Source of the DNA: a virus
Length of the DNA: 23,664 nucleotides
IMG/VR virus record: IMGVR_UViG_3300035698_007386
Coordinates: 1 to 23,664 of that record
Direction: 5' to 3' (one strand)
In this document: piece by piece, positions 14,414-21,282 of the stretch
Numbering within the stretch: position 1 is the first letter of the stretch
Layout of the letters: each line of letters begins with the position of its first letter
Notes under the pieces: generated by a model
Database searches by the model: none
What the model saw: the letters and a program-made list of their open reading frames with translations, nothing else
Told to the model about the DNA's origin: nothing
Program-made: the position numbers and the translations under genes

Positions 14414-14807
14414 TATATTTGTTAATATAACCTATCATTTTATTTAATATCTCGGTACTCTCACTTAGATACCCTAATGATACATTACATTTATAGCAAA
14501 GTAATCCTCTTACTTTTCCAGTTTTATGATTATGGTCTACTGCTAACGATTTTTTACCAGGCGGATTATCACAAATAGCACATTTCCCATTTTGACTTTC
14601 TAATAAAATCCTGTAAGAATCTAAAGATATACCGTATTTAGTTTTTAGAGTCCATTTTTGCCAATTTTCTTTATAATTTTGCGTCTTAGAATATCTTTTC
14701 CTTGATTCTTTAAACTTTTTTGTTTTTCTATATCTTTTCTGTGTTTCTTTATACTTTTCGGTCATTCTATATTTCCTATTATGTTCTTTTATTTTATCTT
14801 TATCCAT
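14406..14807 (-). CDS. Endonuclease VII-type HNH nuclease, copy A, 133 aa
   Basis: Residues 58-133 are a compact endonuclease VII domain: KYGISLDSYRILLESQNGKC, zinc Cys76/Cys79 and Cys104/Cys107, and DHNH at 91-94 in VDHNHKTGKVRGLLCYKCN. Residues 13-52 contain three imperfect 13-residue basic repeats beginning YRMTEKYKETQKR, YRKTKKFKESRKR and YSKTQNYKENWQKW, probably DNA-contacting helices. It shares the core with copy B 230 bp downstream but has a different, shorter N-terminus. The start is coupled to the GroES stop as TAA-T-ATG. It is likely a mobile nuclease or branched-DNA resolvase; which cannot be told from sequence. Confidence 0.85.
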   Translation of the reverse strand: MDKDKIKEHNRKYRMTEKYKETQKRYRKTKKFKESRKRYSKTQNYKENWQKWTLKTKYGISLDSYRILLESQNGKCAICDNPPGKKSLAVDHNHKTGKVRGLLCYKCNVSLGYLSESTEILNKMIGYINKYND

Positions 14808-14808
14808 A

Positions 14809-15060
14809 TTATTCTACTATTGCTAAAATACCATTAGTTTCTTCTGCAACAAAATAGTATTTTTTATCTTCAAATACTATATTATCAATAGCCCAAGCTT
14901 TTACAAAGACATGGTCGCCTTTCCTAATCCCCTCTACAAACTCGCCGACTGCTAATACCTCTGCGTATTCAATCGCTGCCGGAGTTGTTGATTTTAATAC
15001 TCCTGCCTTTGGCTCTTCAATTTTTAGGTAAATGATACCTTGTAATGGTTTTATCTTCAT
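14809..15060 (-). CDS. groES: Phage GroES-like co-chaperonin, 83 aa
   Basis: The 83-aa protein begins MKIKPLQGIIYLKIEEPKAG, the first strand of GroES ('M.IrPL.d.v.vK..E'). AGVLKST (19-25) is the GroEL-binding mobile loop, where GVL takes the place of the E. coli IVL tripeptide. EYAEVLAVG and KGDHVFVKAWAIDNIVF match the core strands, and the end AEETNGILAIVE matches the usual '...ILAIVE'. It is about 14 residues shorter than bacterial GroES, mainly in the middle. It would cap the GroEL encoded at 15259-16782, with which it shares a transcription unit. The start overlaps the preceding stop (ATGA). Confidence 0.85.
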   Translation of the reverse strand: MKIKPLQGIIYLKIEEPKAGVLKSTTPAAIEYAEVLAVGEFVEGIRKGDHVFVKAWAIDNIVFEDKKYYFVAEETNGILAIVE

Positions 15061-15272
15061 ATTTTATATTTTTTTTTATTAAAATTAACATGAACACTCT
15101 CAATATCTTCCGATGGCTCCCATGGACCTCTTTTTAACCTTGTAATACTAACTACTGCTTTTGTTCCGTCTGGTATTTCAATAGGAAAAGCTACTGTTCT
15201 TACACCAGTTTTTTCATCTTCAAATGTTTGTAATATATTGGGAATTATTACTTCCTCTTTATTTTTTTTCAT
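15057..15272 (-). CDS. Uncharacterised protein between groEL and groES, 71 aa
   Basis: The 71-aa product has a Lys-rich start, then EVIIPNILQTFEDEKTGVRT, a beta-like VAFPIEIPDGTKAVVSITRL, and an end rich in Lys and Asn. Its ATG overlaps the groEL stop by 14 bases and its stop overlaps the groES start, so the three are translationally linked. No family is recognised. The position suggests a chaperonin partner or a passenger gene. Confidence 0.65.
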   Translation of the reverse strand: MKKNKEEVIIPNILQTFEDEKTGVRTVAFPIEIPDGTKAVVSITRLKRGPWEPSEDIESVHVNFNKKKYKI

Positions 15273-16782
15273 CTTTAATATCAGTTGTTAATGTTTGTAC
15301 TGTTATTAGTTGACTTGCAGAACTTACTGCATTTTCTAAGGCGCAACGTTCTACTTTTGTTGGGTCTATAATTCCAGCATCAACCATATTTATAACATAT
15401 TCATCTTTTCTTGCATCATACCCATTATTATCTTCTATCTGACTAATAATTTCAGTATAATCTTTACCAGCATTTTGTATTATTCTTCTTAATGGCTCGG
15501 TAAGAACTTTCTTCAAAATTTCATCACCAATAGTTTTGGGTTTCATATCTTGCGCTATTCTCCAAAAAGTCATGCCACCACCCTCTACTATACCCTCCTC
15601 AAGCGCACAAATCGTGGCTTTAACAGCGTCATCTGCTTTATCCTTTATGTAACCCCTTTCTGCATCTGTAGGCGCACCTATGCGCAATATGGCGACACCA
15701 CCACGAAGCTGTGCAATCCTTTTATGTAACATTTTTTGAAAATACATATTTGGCTCTCCCTCTGCCTGTGATTCTAAATCATTAGCGTATTCTTTACTTG
15801 ATACTCCATCTCCTATAAATAAAGTCTTATTAGCATCACATACTATCTTTTTAGCAGTACCTAAGCTTTCTAAAGCAAAGTTTTGAAATGTAATACCAGT
15901 ACTATCAGAGATAATCTTAGCTCCAACTGCTCCAGCTATATCAGCTAATAATGGTCCGGTAGCTTTAATTACTAAAGAATTAAAAACTCCCATATTCTTA
16001 TTCATTACAAGCATTCCGAGTATTGAATCATCTATTTCTTCTGCTACTATTACACACTTGTTAATTTTCTCTGCTTCAAATGCCTTAAAAATAGGCGCTA
16101 TATCTTGTATATTAGATATTTTCTTTTCACTACATAATACGTGTATGCCCTCATATGTAGCTTTACTTGATTTTTTATCTGTAATAAAGTGTGGAGACAT
16201 AAAACCAACATTTGCTTCATACCCATCTACTATCTCATAATTAGTTTCGAATGTTTTGCTATCCTCTACGTTTATGACTGCTTTTTCACCTAATTTGTTT
16301 ATAATCTCTGTTATCTTTTTAGCTAAAATAATATCTTCCGATGATATTAAAGCAACCTTTTCAATATCTTCTTTTTTTAATGGATTAGATTTTTTAAGTA
16401 ATGCTGATAATACTTTTTTACTTGCTTCCTTTAAACTTTCTCTAATTATCACTGGGCTTTCTGGTCTTTTAAGACATTCGTGTACTATTGCTTGAGTTAA
16501 AATCGTAGTAGTTGTAGTTCCATCTCCACAATCATCTAATGTTTTGCCGGACACATTTCTTATAACAAAAGCGCCAGAGTCTTCCTCTGGGTCTTTTAAT
16601 AAAATATTATTGGCTATACTAGCTCCATCGTTAGTGATTTTTGTTAATATTGGGTCAACACTATATAAATATGCGTTCCTACCTTTAGGACCAAGAGTAG
16701 CGCCTACTGCATCTGATGCCTTATCAAGCCCAACAATTAACTTTTCAAATACATTTTTTCCTTGTGTTATTTTTTTGTACAT
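15259..16782 (-). CDS. groEL: Phage GroEL-like chaperonin, 507 aa
   Basis: The 507-aa product covers the full group I chaperonin. Equatorial nucleotide-binding motifs are LGPKGR (30-35), TNDGAS with Asp52, and GDGTTTT (86-92). The apical groove is recognisable (VGFMSPHFITDKK, KKISNIQDIAPIFKAFEAEK). The second equatorial half has DDAVKATICALEEGIVEGGG, keeping the ATPase Asp equivalent to E. coli Asp398, and GIIDPTKVERCALENAVSSA. Compared with E. coli GroEL (548 aa) it lacks the GGM tail and a short apical loop. It should fold phage proteins in the cytoplasm, possibly the capsid protein, with the nearby GroES. Start 16782 is coupled to the upstream stop (TAA-T-ATG). All key residues I could check are present, so it is probably active. 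Confidence 0.93.
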   Translation of the reverse strand: MYKKITQGKNVFEKLIVGLDKASDAVGATLGPKGRNAYLYSVDPILTKITNDGASIANNILLKDPEEDSGAFVIRNVSGKTLDDCGDGTTTTTILTQAIVHECLKRPESPVIIRESLKEASKKVLSALLKKSNPLKKEDIEKVALISSEDIILAKKITEIINKLGEKAVINVEDSKTFETNYEIVDGYEANVGFMSPHFITDKKSSKATYEGIHVLCSEKKISNIQDIAPIFKAFEAEKINKCVIVAEEIDDSILGMLVMNKNMGVFNSLVIKATGPLLADIAGAVGAKIISDSTGITFQNFALESLGTAKKIVCDANKTLFIGDGVSSKEYANDLESQAEGEPNMYFQKMLHKRIAQLRGGVAILRIGAPTDAERGYIKDKADDAVKATICALEEGIVEGGGMTFWRIAQDMKPKTIGDEILKKVLTEPLRRIIQNAGKDYTEIISQIEDNNGYDARKDEYVINMVDAGIIDPTKVERCALENAVSSASQLITVQTLTTDIKDEKK

Positions 16783-16783
16783 A

Positions 16784-16981
16784 TTATTCTAAAATATCAT
16801 CAATAGTATTAGCATCATCAAATTTCTGTTTAAATGATACTGGCTCTATAAATTGTGATTTACCTCTACTAATTTTTAATGATTCTTCTTGAACCATATT
16901 TTTATCGTATCCACATCTCTGACAAAATACTATATCTATTGGCTGTACTAACTTATGACCTAATAATTTACATATCCACAT
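16784..16981 (-). CDS. DUF1660-like small zinc-binding phage protein, 65 aa
   Basis: The chosen start, ATG 16981, lies one base after the upstream stop (TAA-T-ATG). A longer in-frame start at 17011 would overlap the upstream gene by 29 bases. The 65-aa product begins MWICKLLGHKLVQPIDIVFC and continues QRCGYD. The 'C..LGHK.....C.RCG' arrangement resembles DUF1660-type prophage proteins and likely binds one zinc. The C-terminal part (FKQKFDDANTIDDILE) is acidic. Function is unknown. Confidence 0.65.
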   Translation of the reverse strand: MWICKLLGHKLVQPIDIVFCQRCGYDKNMVQEESLKISRGKSQFIEPVSFKQKFDDANTIDDILE

Positions 16982-16982
16982 A

Positions 16983-17177
16983 TTATTCTTTCTTTTTAAT
17001 ATCTTTTTCATCTTCTATAATAGGTTTAGTATTCTTTAAATTATCTTTCTGTCTTTTAGATAATTCCAAATTTATATCATTGAGGTTTTTTTGAGATTGC
17101 TCTTTTAAAGCTATTTGGTCATAAGCTAATGCTTTTAACTCTTTTTCATCTAATTTTGTAATATCTACGTTGTACAT
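16983..17177 (-). CDS. Small helical protein, first gene of the chaperonin unit, 64 aa
   Basis: The 64-aa product (MYNVDITKLDEKELKALAYD, QIALKEQSQKNLNDINLELS) is charged and helical with a Lys/Glu-rich end. The 'LDEKELKALAYDQI-L-EQ-Q-NL--IN-EL' pattern is one I associate with small phage hypothetical proteins. It is the first gene after the consensus promoter at 17205-17234, with a ~20-nt A/T leader lacking a Shine-Dalgarno sequence. Function is unknown. Confidence 0.65.
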   Translation of the reverse strand: MYNVDITKLDEKELKALAYDQIALKEQSQKNLNDINLELSKRQKDNLKNTKPIIEDEKDIKKKE

Positions 17178-17204
17178 TTTTTTATTATTTAATTATATAT
17201 TTTT

Positions 17205-17234
17205 ATTATACATTGGTGTTAAATGATTTGTCAA
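17205..17234 (-). promoter_or_regulatory. Consensus sigma70-type promoter of the chaperonin unit
   Basis: The minus strand reads TTGACA (17234-17229), an 18-nt spacer, then TATAAT (17210-17205), full matches to both boxes with the same spacing as the tail-block promoter. The -35 overlaps the stop codon of the RusA gene. The predicted start is near 17198, about 21 nt before ATG 17177. Confidence 0.82.
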
Positions 17235-17587
17235 GTCATAGTTTTTATATTTACTTCTATCCTTGGATTTTCTCTGTCTAAAAATCTTCTTACTCTTGAA
17301 TCATAAATCTGATTATCATTTTTATAAACTATACCCTCTAAAGAATCCATACTCAGTTTGTGATAATTATCCCAATCGTGGACTCTCTTATCCTTGAAGT
17401 ATAATTTTATATCAGCTACTAATAATCCTTCAAGAATTTTACCTTTCCACTGTGTCTTGGCCTCCCATTGATATTGTTCTTTTCTTACTTTTGCTTTTGC
17501 TGTTAGGTATCTTAAAGCATATTTACCCCTACAACTTATCCCATAAATATGTTGAGTTGATAGTGGGTTCCCAGATAATGTTATCAT
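17231..17587 (-). CDS. rusA: RusA-like Holliday junction resolvase
   Basis: The 118-aa length matches RusA (E. coli 120 aa). The catalytic acidic residues are visible: Asp71 and Asp73 in HDWDNYHKLSMDSLEGIVY, Asp81 in the same helix, and Asp91 in YKNDNQIYD. RusA is a dimeric, metal-dependent nuclease that cuts four-way junctions; in phages it clears recombination or replication intermediates before packaging. Its start overlaps the stop of the upstream HNH gene (ATGA), and its 3' end carries the next promoter's -35. It completes a recombination block with the PD-(D/E)XK nuclease upstream. Confidence 0.88.
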   Translation of the reverse strand: MITLSGNPLSTQHIYGISCRGKYALRYLTAKAKVRKEQYQWEAKTQWKGKILEGLLVADIKLYFKDKRVHDWDNYHKLSMDSLEGIVYKNDNQIYDSRVRRFLDRENPRIEVNIKTMT

Positions 17588-17859
17588 TCTTTCTCTCTTA
17601 GCTTATTGAATAATAATACTGTTAACTCTCTACTTCCCTCTGCCTTGTAATGACATTCTGCGCAAACTAATATAACTTGGTTAAAATCTCCTAATAATTC
17701 TTTTCTACTAACATACCATATTCTCTTATGCCTATGGTGAAAGCTCATAGCGAATGTTCCACTACACCTCTCACATCTTGTAATCCCTTTTTCCATAAAA
17801 ACATCCTTTAGCCTTTCTCTGCATTTATTCCAATAGTCATTAGCGCTCTCTTTCTTCAT
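17584..17859 (-). CDS. HNH nuclease, 91 aa
   Basis: The 91-aa protein shows a compact HNH fold with two Cys pairs: CERC (29-32) and CAECH (66-70) as zinc ligands. SFHHRHKR (39-46) carries the catalytic His, and FNQVILVC (59-66) supplies the Asn. The N-terminus DYWNKCRERLKDVFMEKGI is helical. It lacks the extra DNA-binding modules of the homing-type gene at 3722-4270, so it is more likely a resident DNA-processing nuclease. It is coupled to rusA by an ATGA overlap. Its substrate is unknown. Confidence 0.78.
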   Translation of the reverse strand: MKKESANDYWNKCRERLKDVFMEKGITRCERCSGTFAMSFHHRHKRIWYVSRKELLGDFNQVILVCAECHYKAEGSRELTVLLFNKLREKE

Positions 17860-17925
17860 CTCTTCTTTATTTAATAATTACCTCTATCCACAGACAAGTT
17901 CACACTTCCCCCAAAAGTATCTCAA

Positions 17926-18216
17926 TTATTTATGCTTGTTTGAATCTGGTTTTTCTCTTTTTTCTTCTTGTCCCCTTGCCCACATTGCTTCCATTTGTCC
18001 TATTGCCACAACTATCATTTCTCTTAATTCTTTTATCTGTTCATAAGTTAAATCGGCAACTGAACAACTAACACCAAAATCCATTTCTCCTTTATGATAA
18101 CCTACTGATAAAAAGTTCTGTTTATCCCTATTATATGTTGGCATAGTTTTTTTTACTTTTATTACTTTTGGATTGCACCAACAAGGTGTTCCATCTGTTT
18201 TATGTTCTTTCTCCAT
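17926..18216 (-). CDS. Small Cys-containing phage protein, 96 aa
   Basis: The N-terminus EHKTDGTPCWCNPKVIKV has the 'DGTPCWC.P.V' pattern I associate with small hypothetical phage proteins. The middle is beta-like (FLSVGYHKGEMDFGVSCSVA). A helix DLTYEQIKELREMIVVAIG and a charged end follow. It sits 5 bp after the methyltransferase gene. Function is unknown; Cys residues at 12 and 14 could join a metal site or disulphide. The start at 18216 is the only nearby ATG. Confidence 0.6.
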   Translation of the reverse strand: MEKEHKTDGTPCWCNPKVIKVKKTMPTYNRDKQNFLSVGYHKGEMDFGVSCSVADLTYEQIKELREMIVVAIGQMEAMWARGQEEKREKPDSNKHK

Positions 18217-18221
18217 TGTTT

Positions 18222-18827
18222 TTATTTTAATAGTAATCTCTTAGTTGCTTCTAAAATATATTTCCCGATTTTTGGTTCTACACAATTTCTTAAAACTTGC
18301 CTTTTGTTTTTTATTTTAAAGTCTGATAAATCAAACCCATATTTCTTTTGCAAATCAGGTATTTGTGCTTTTCTGATAATATCTTTTTTAAACTTCTTAA
18401 TTGGTATTTCAAAATTACTCCAAAAATAATGTCTATCTAATATTGTGGTTGGTTTAATTAATGGCTCGTAATATGGCTTTACATTTTCTACAACCCATTT
18501 TCCTTTAAAGTTAGCTTGTAAAAATAAGATTTCTTGATAGAGCCTCATATCGGGGTAAGCTGGTTCTACTCCTCTGTATCTAACTCCTATGTTTTGGCGG
18601 AAACTTGAATGTGTCTGGCAGGGAGGGCTTGACCAAACAAAGTCATACCTATCAAAATTATCTTTCATAAATTCGTGAGCGTCTGCAATTATCATTTTAT
18701 CAAAAGGGAAAAACTGATAATAAATGTCAGCAATATCTTTATCATTCTCCACAGCAGTTATTTCGTGTTCTTTGCTCCAGAGTTTTCTGTTGCCACCTAT
18801 CCCTGCATATAAGTTAAGTATTTTCAT
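18222..18827 (-). CDS. Compact C5-cytosine DNA methyltransferase, 201 aa
   Basis: The S-adenosylmethionine motif I is MKILNLYAGIGGNRKLW, motif IV carries the catalytic Cys70 in WSSPPCQTHSSF, and motif VI is WVVENVKP (Glu114). Later motifs appear as RHYFWSNF and RQVLRNCVEPKIGKYI. These show a C5-cytosine methylase fold with all main catalytic motifs. At 201 aa it is far shorter than typical bacterial enzymes (320-450 aa) and has only a small target-recognition region. Such compact forms occur in phages. No restriction endonuclease partner is adjacent, so a protective or modifying role for phage DNA is likelier than a restriction-modification pair. Confidence 0.85.
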   Translation of the reverse strand: MKILNLYAGIGGNRKLWSKEHEITAVENDKDIADIYYQFFPFDKMIIADAHEFMKDNFDRYDFVWSSPPCQTHSSFRQNIGVRYRGVEPAYPDMRLYQEILFLQANFKGKWVVENVKPYYEPLIKPTTILDRHYFWSNFEIPIKKFKKDIIRKAQIPDLQKKYGFDLSDFKIKNKRQVLRNCVEPKIGKYILEATKRLLLK

Positions 18828-18864
18828 AATAGTAATCTCTTTAAGAGGGCTTTTGGGGAGACAT

Positions 18865-19083
18865 TTACGAAAGCGTGTACTTTGCTCTCCTAATATAGAC
18901 GAAATTATCTTTTCCTATACCGTTGCTTATGTTTCCCCCAGAAACCCTCTTATAAGCGTTTAAAACTCTAAATTTATGCTTTTCACTATTTACTTGCTTA
19001 TAAAATATCTTTTTAATCTTATCTATATCTCCTATATGACGTTTATAACCTCCACTTTTAATAAATATTGGCTCTAATTTCAT
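18865..19083 (-). CDS. Uncharacterised basic protein, 72 aa
   Basis: The 72-aa product (MKLEPIFIKSGGYKRHIGDI, then KHKFRVLNAYKRVSGGNI) is basic with several aromatic residues. Its start overlaps the previous stop (ATGA), so it is likely translated. No family is recognised; it lies within the recombination block. A 37-bp gap separates it from the methyltransferase start. Confidence 0.55.
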   Translation of the reverse strand: MKLEPIFIKSGGYKRHIGDIDKIKKIFYKQVNSEKHKFRVLNAYKRVSGGNISNGIGKDNFVYIRRAKYTLS

Positions 19084-19421
19084 TGATATTTTGCAGTTGA
19101 AAGCTCATCACCTTTTGCTTTAATAAGTTTAGATAATGAACGTATCATTTGCAGTGTCAATTTTTCTGTATTAGTAGCATCTTTTAAATCTTGATATTCT
19201 TCTGTAATCTTTGACTTTATCACAGCGCGATTAGCTACCTTTTCTCCATTAAGACAATCTAATAATATTATATTATAAGCCATCTCTGTATCTTTCATTC
19301 TATCTAAAACATTACCATATAGGGCGCTGATTTCTACTAATATTTCAGAAGCTCTTGTGGGGTGTAAATCCCCACGAAGAACCTCTGTTTGATATTGTGC
19401 TATTCTTTCTCTAATAGTCAT
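19080..19421 (-). CDS. Helical phage protein of the recombination block, 113 aa
   Basis: The product is almost wholly helical: MTIRERIAQYQTEVLRGDLH, PTRASEILVEISALYGNVLD, DTEMAYNIILLDCLNGEK, then TLQMIRSLSKLIKAKGDEL. This resembles small hypothetical proteins next to phage exonuclease and ssDNA-annealing-type genes ('PtrAsEiLVElSALYGNi'). It starts two bases after the stop of the SSB-tail gene and overlaps the next gene by ATGA, so it is part of a coupled set. A structural or accessory recombination role is inferred from context only. Confidence 0.65.
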   Translation of the reverse strand: MTIRERIAQYQTEVLRGDLHPTRASEILVEISALYGNVLDRMKDTEMAYNIILLDCLNGEKVANRAVIKSKITEEYQDLKDATNTEKLTLQMIRSLSKLIKAKGDELSTAKYQ

Positions 19422-19423
19422 GC

Positions 19424-19906
19424 CTAAAATGGTATATCTTTTACATTAATATCATCACCATCTTGAATCACCGGTATATCGTCTTTTTTTGTTTCAGCTG
19501 TTGGTTGTGCTATTCCATCATCTTTAATAATTACAGCATATCCATTATCATCATCTATTCTCTTAAATCCCTCTGGGATTAAATACATAGCTATAACAGC
19601 TCTACCTCCTATTCTCATTTTCTCTGTTTCAACTTTTAGGGGTTTATTCTGCCACTCTATACTTTCTTCGCCAAATGCCTGTATCAATCCATTTATAGTG
19701 GCTCTATTTAAGCTAACATTTAGACTTTCATTTTTCCCCTCAAACATTACCTTACATACATCTTGATTCTTAACATTACCCTCTTTATCCTTAAACATAC
19801 TTGGTTGGCTTTCAGTTTCACTAACTATTTTAGCCGAATTACAATCTGCTAACTCTGATGATTTAGCCCAAGCTCCTGATGTTTTCCTTATTTGTTGATA
19901 CTTCAT
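19424..19906 (-). CDS. Putative ssDNA-binding-type protein with SSB-like acidic tail, 160 aa
   Basis: The 160-aa protein has a probable beta-rich core (residues 12-115: SGAWAKSSELADCNSAKIVS, VCKVMFEGKNESLNVSLNRA, MRIGGRAVIAMYLIPEGF). A flexible acidic linker then ends in DDINVKDIPF. The terminal DIPF is the protein-interaction tip of bacterial single-stranded DNA-binding proteins. The gene lies directly after the PD-(D/E)XK nuclease, a usual place for a partner in recombination. No OB-fold signature strong enough for a firm SSB call is visible, so the role rests on tail and position. The start has the common ATAATATG context. Confidence 0.6.
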   Translation of the reverse strand: MKYQQIRKTSGAWAKSSELADCNSAKIVSETESQPSMFKDKEGNVKNQDVCKVMFEGKNESLNVSLNRATINGLIQAFGEESIEWQNKPLKVETEKMRIGGRAVIAMYLIPEGFKRIDDDNGYAVIIKDDGIAQPTAETKKDDIPVIQDGDDINVKDIPF

Positions 19907-19921
19907 ATTATTTTATTTAAT

Positions 19922-20614
19922 TTATAATATACTTTCTGTTATACGATATAGCTCTAACGCACTCGTGAACGCTCTTTTATTCAAATCCATATCTGTCGCC
20001 ATCATTGTATCTATCGTTCCATTTTTCTTTAGATTGATTACAAGATAGCCCTCAACGTCTTTGTGTTCGTCCATATCCTCTAAACATAGCGCGTAAGCTC
20101 CCATTTGGAAGAATGCCTCTTTGTATATACCGGAACTTGTCTTAATATCTGCAATATATTTCTTTCCGTCCATTTTAATCACTAAGTCGCATATACCCCC
20201 AACCCACATTTTTTCACTCCAAACATGCTTTTCGCTTTCAAGAAACTCTACCTTATTTTCATCTACCCATTCTTTAAAATTATCAAAAGCTTTCTGTTGC
20301 ATTTCGTCTAAATCTTCCGGAACTATGTTTAGCTTAATCCAATTCTCAATTACCTTATGTACATTTGTTCCCCAACTTCCAGCTCTATTTTTAATTCTGT
20401 CATGAGCTTTCATAGCTTTCTTTAATATATCCGGACTAACTGTATATACCTCTGACTCTACTGGCGCATTTTCCTTAATATATCCTATAGCCTGATTTAC
20501 TGCCCATTGGATTAAAAATGGCTTATTAATTATCCGAAGAACGCTTGTCACTCCCATTAAAGGTCGCCCATCTAATGTGTGAATATGGTCTTTCTCGTTA
20601 AACTTATATGTCAT
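19922..20614 (-). CDS. PD-(D/E)XK exonuclease (RecB/Cas4-like family)
   Basis: The 230-aa nuclease shows the family's core in order: WGTNVHKVIENW (81-92) with His86 and Glu90; a strand-rich ESEKHVWSEKMWVGGICDLV with Asp143; YIADIKTS with Asp156 and Lys158; and the QxxxY-like FFQMGAYALCLED (168-180). The N-terminal HTLDGRPLMGVTSVLRII matches the opening of phage RecB-like exonucleases. It probably resects DNA ends or degrades DNA for recombination, working with the SSB-tail protein encoded next. The start at 20614 follows TAATCATTACTAAAAA with no Shine-Dalgarno sequence. All catalytic residues appear present. Confidence 0.88.
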   Translation of the reverse strand: MTYKFNEKDHIHTLDGRPLMGVTSVLRIINKPFLIQWAVNQAIGYIKENAPVESEVYTVSPDILKKAMKAHDRIKNRAGSWGTNVHKVIENWIKLNIVPEDLDEMQQKAFDNFKEWVDENKVEFLESEKHVWSEKMWVGGICDLVIKMDGKKYIADIKTSSGIYKEAFFQMGAYALCLEDMDEHKDVEGYLVINLKKNGTIDTMMATDMDLNKRAFTSALELYRITESIL

Positions 20615-20678
20615 TTTTTAGTAATGATTAGGATTCAAGGAATTCGTTGCCAAAAACCTTAAACCCTATTCACTGCAA

Positions 20679-20891
20679 CTAATTTTTATCTAAATCTTCC
20701 TCTAAATCGTTAGCGATATCAATTCTTAACTGGTCATCTAAGTCTTCCTCTTTATCAATACGACCTTTTAAACTATTGATAAACTCTTCTAATGCTTCTA
20801 ATACTATCGGCAAATACTTATCACTATCATACCTTAACAATTCACAATAAATTGTCTTTGCTCCTGCTAATTTCTTTTTAAGCTCACTCAT
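20679..20891 (-). CDS. Small acidic helical protein, 70 aa
   Basis: The chosen start is ATG 20891. A longer frame reaches 20981, but its extra 30 residues overlap the upstream membrane-protein gene and look non-coding. The 70-aa product (MSELKKKLAGAKTIYCELLR, LPIVLEALEEFINSLKGRID) ends in a strongly acidic stretch (KEEDLDDQLRIDIANDLEED). It is helical and may bind a basic partner. Function is unknown. Confidence 0.6.
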   Translation of the reverse strand: MSELKKKLAGAKTIYCELLRYDSDKYLPIVLEALEEFINSLKGRIDKEEDLDDQLRIDIANDLEEDLDKN

Positions 20892-20905
20892 TTTTTTATT
20901 GTTAA

Positions 20906-21049
20906 TTATAACTCTGATATTATTGCTAATATGAATGCTATTATAAAGACTACAGAGTATAATCTCCAAAATAATGACCAAGCTAAACCTAACATTGTCT
21001 GGTCTGGATTATCCTCTACAAACTTTTCTACTTTTGGATTAAATTCCAT
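20906..21049 (-). CDS. Small single-pass membrane protein, 47 aa
   Basis: The frame from ATG 21049 encodes 47 aa: a charged N-terminus (MEFNPKVEKFVEDNPDQTML) followed by one membrane helix, LFWRLYSVVFIIAFILAIIS. It sits two bases after the HTH gene stop and 14 bases before the next start, so it fits the operon. No lysis motif is evident. It may be a small inner-membrane accessory protein. Confidence 0.6.
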   Translation of the reverse strand: MEFNPKVEKFVEDNPDQTMLGLAWSLFWRLYSVVFIIAFILAIISEL

Positions 21050-21051
21050 AA

Positions 21052-21246
21052 TTATTTTTTATTTATTTTAATTTTACCACTTACTTGCTCACCAACGACC
21101 TTTATATATATTTCGTGAGCTCTTTGTTTTGATATATTGTACTTCTTACCTAACTCCATAAATGTCATACCTGAACACCTGTCTTTTTCAAGCTCTTTAT
21201 TCCTATCTGTTTTTGGTAATGGTACGCCTTTTTTATTTTGTGTCAT
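21052..21246 (-). CDS. Small helix-turn-helix DNA-binding protein, 64 aa
   Basis: The 64-aa product has a basic N-terminus and an HTH at about residues 27-51: MTFMELGKKYNISKQRAHEI. 'F.ELg.KYnISkQRa.eI' resembles the sigma-region-4-like or LuxR-like small regulators of phages. The start at ATG 21246 is preferred over ATG 21261, because the predicted promoter's start site lies at 21246-21245 and would exclude the longer form. The transcript may be leaderless. It is probably a regulator of this recombination block or of its own promoter. Confidence 0.7.
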   Translation of the reverse strand: MTQNKKGVPLPKTDRNKELEKDRCSGMTFMELGKKYNISKQRAHEIYIKVVGEQVSGKIKINKK

Positions 21247-21251
21247 AATTA

Positions 21252-21281
21252 ATATTACCATTTTATCAAGTACCCTGTCAA
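21252..21281 (-). promoter_or_regulatory. Candidate sigma70 promoter of the HTH gene (leaderless)
   Basis: TTGACA (21281-21276), an 18-nt spacer and TAATAT (21257-21252) on the minus strand. The -35 is perfect and the -10 matches 4/6. Only five bases separate the -10 from ATG 21246, so transcription would start at or next to the start codon. Confidence 0.6.
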
Positions 21282-21282
21282 C

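Noticed and set aside
16784-17011. Longer start (ATG 17011) for the DUF1660-like gene
   Set aside because: The extra residues are Lys-rich readthrough of the upstream gene's end; ATG 16981 has the coupled start context and begins with the family's MWICKLLGHK.
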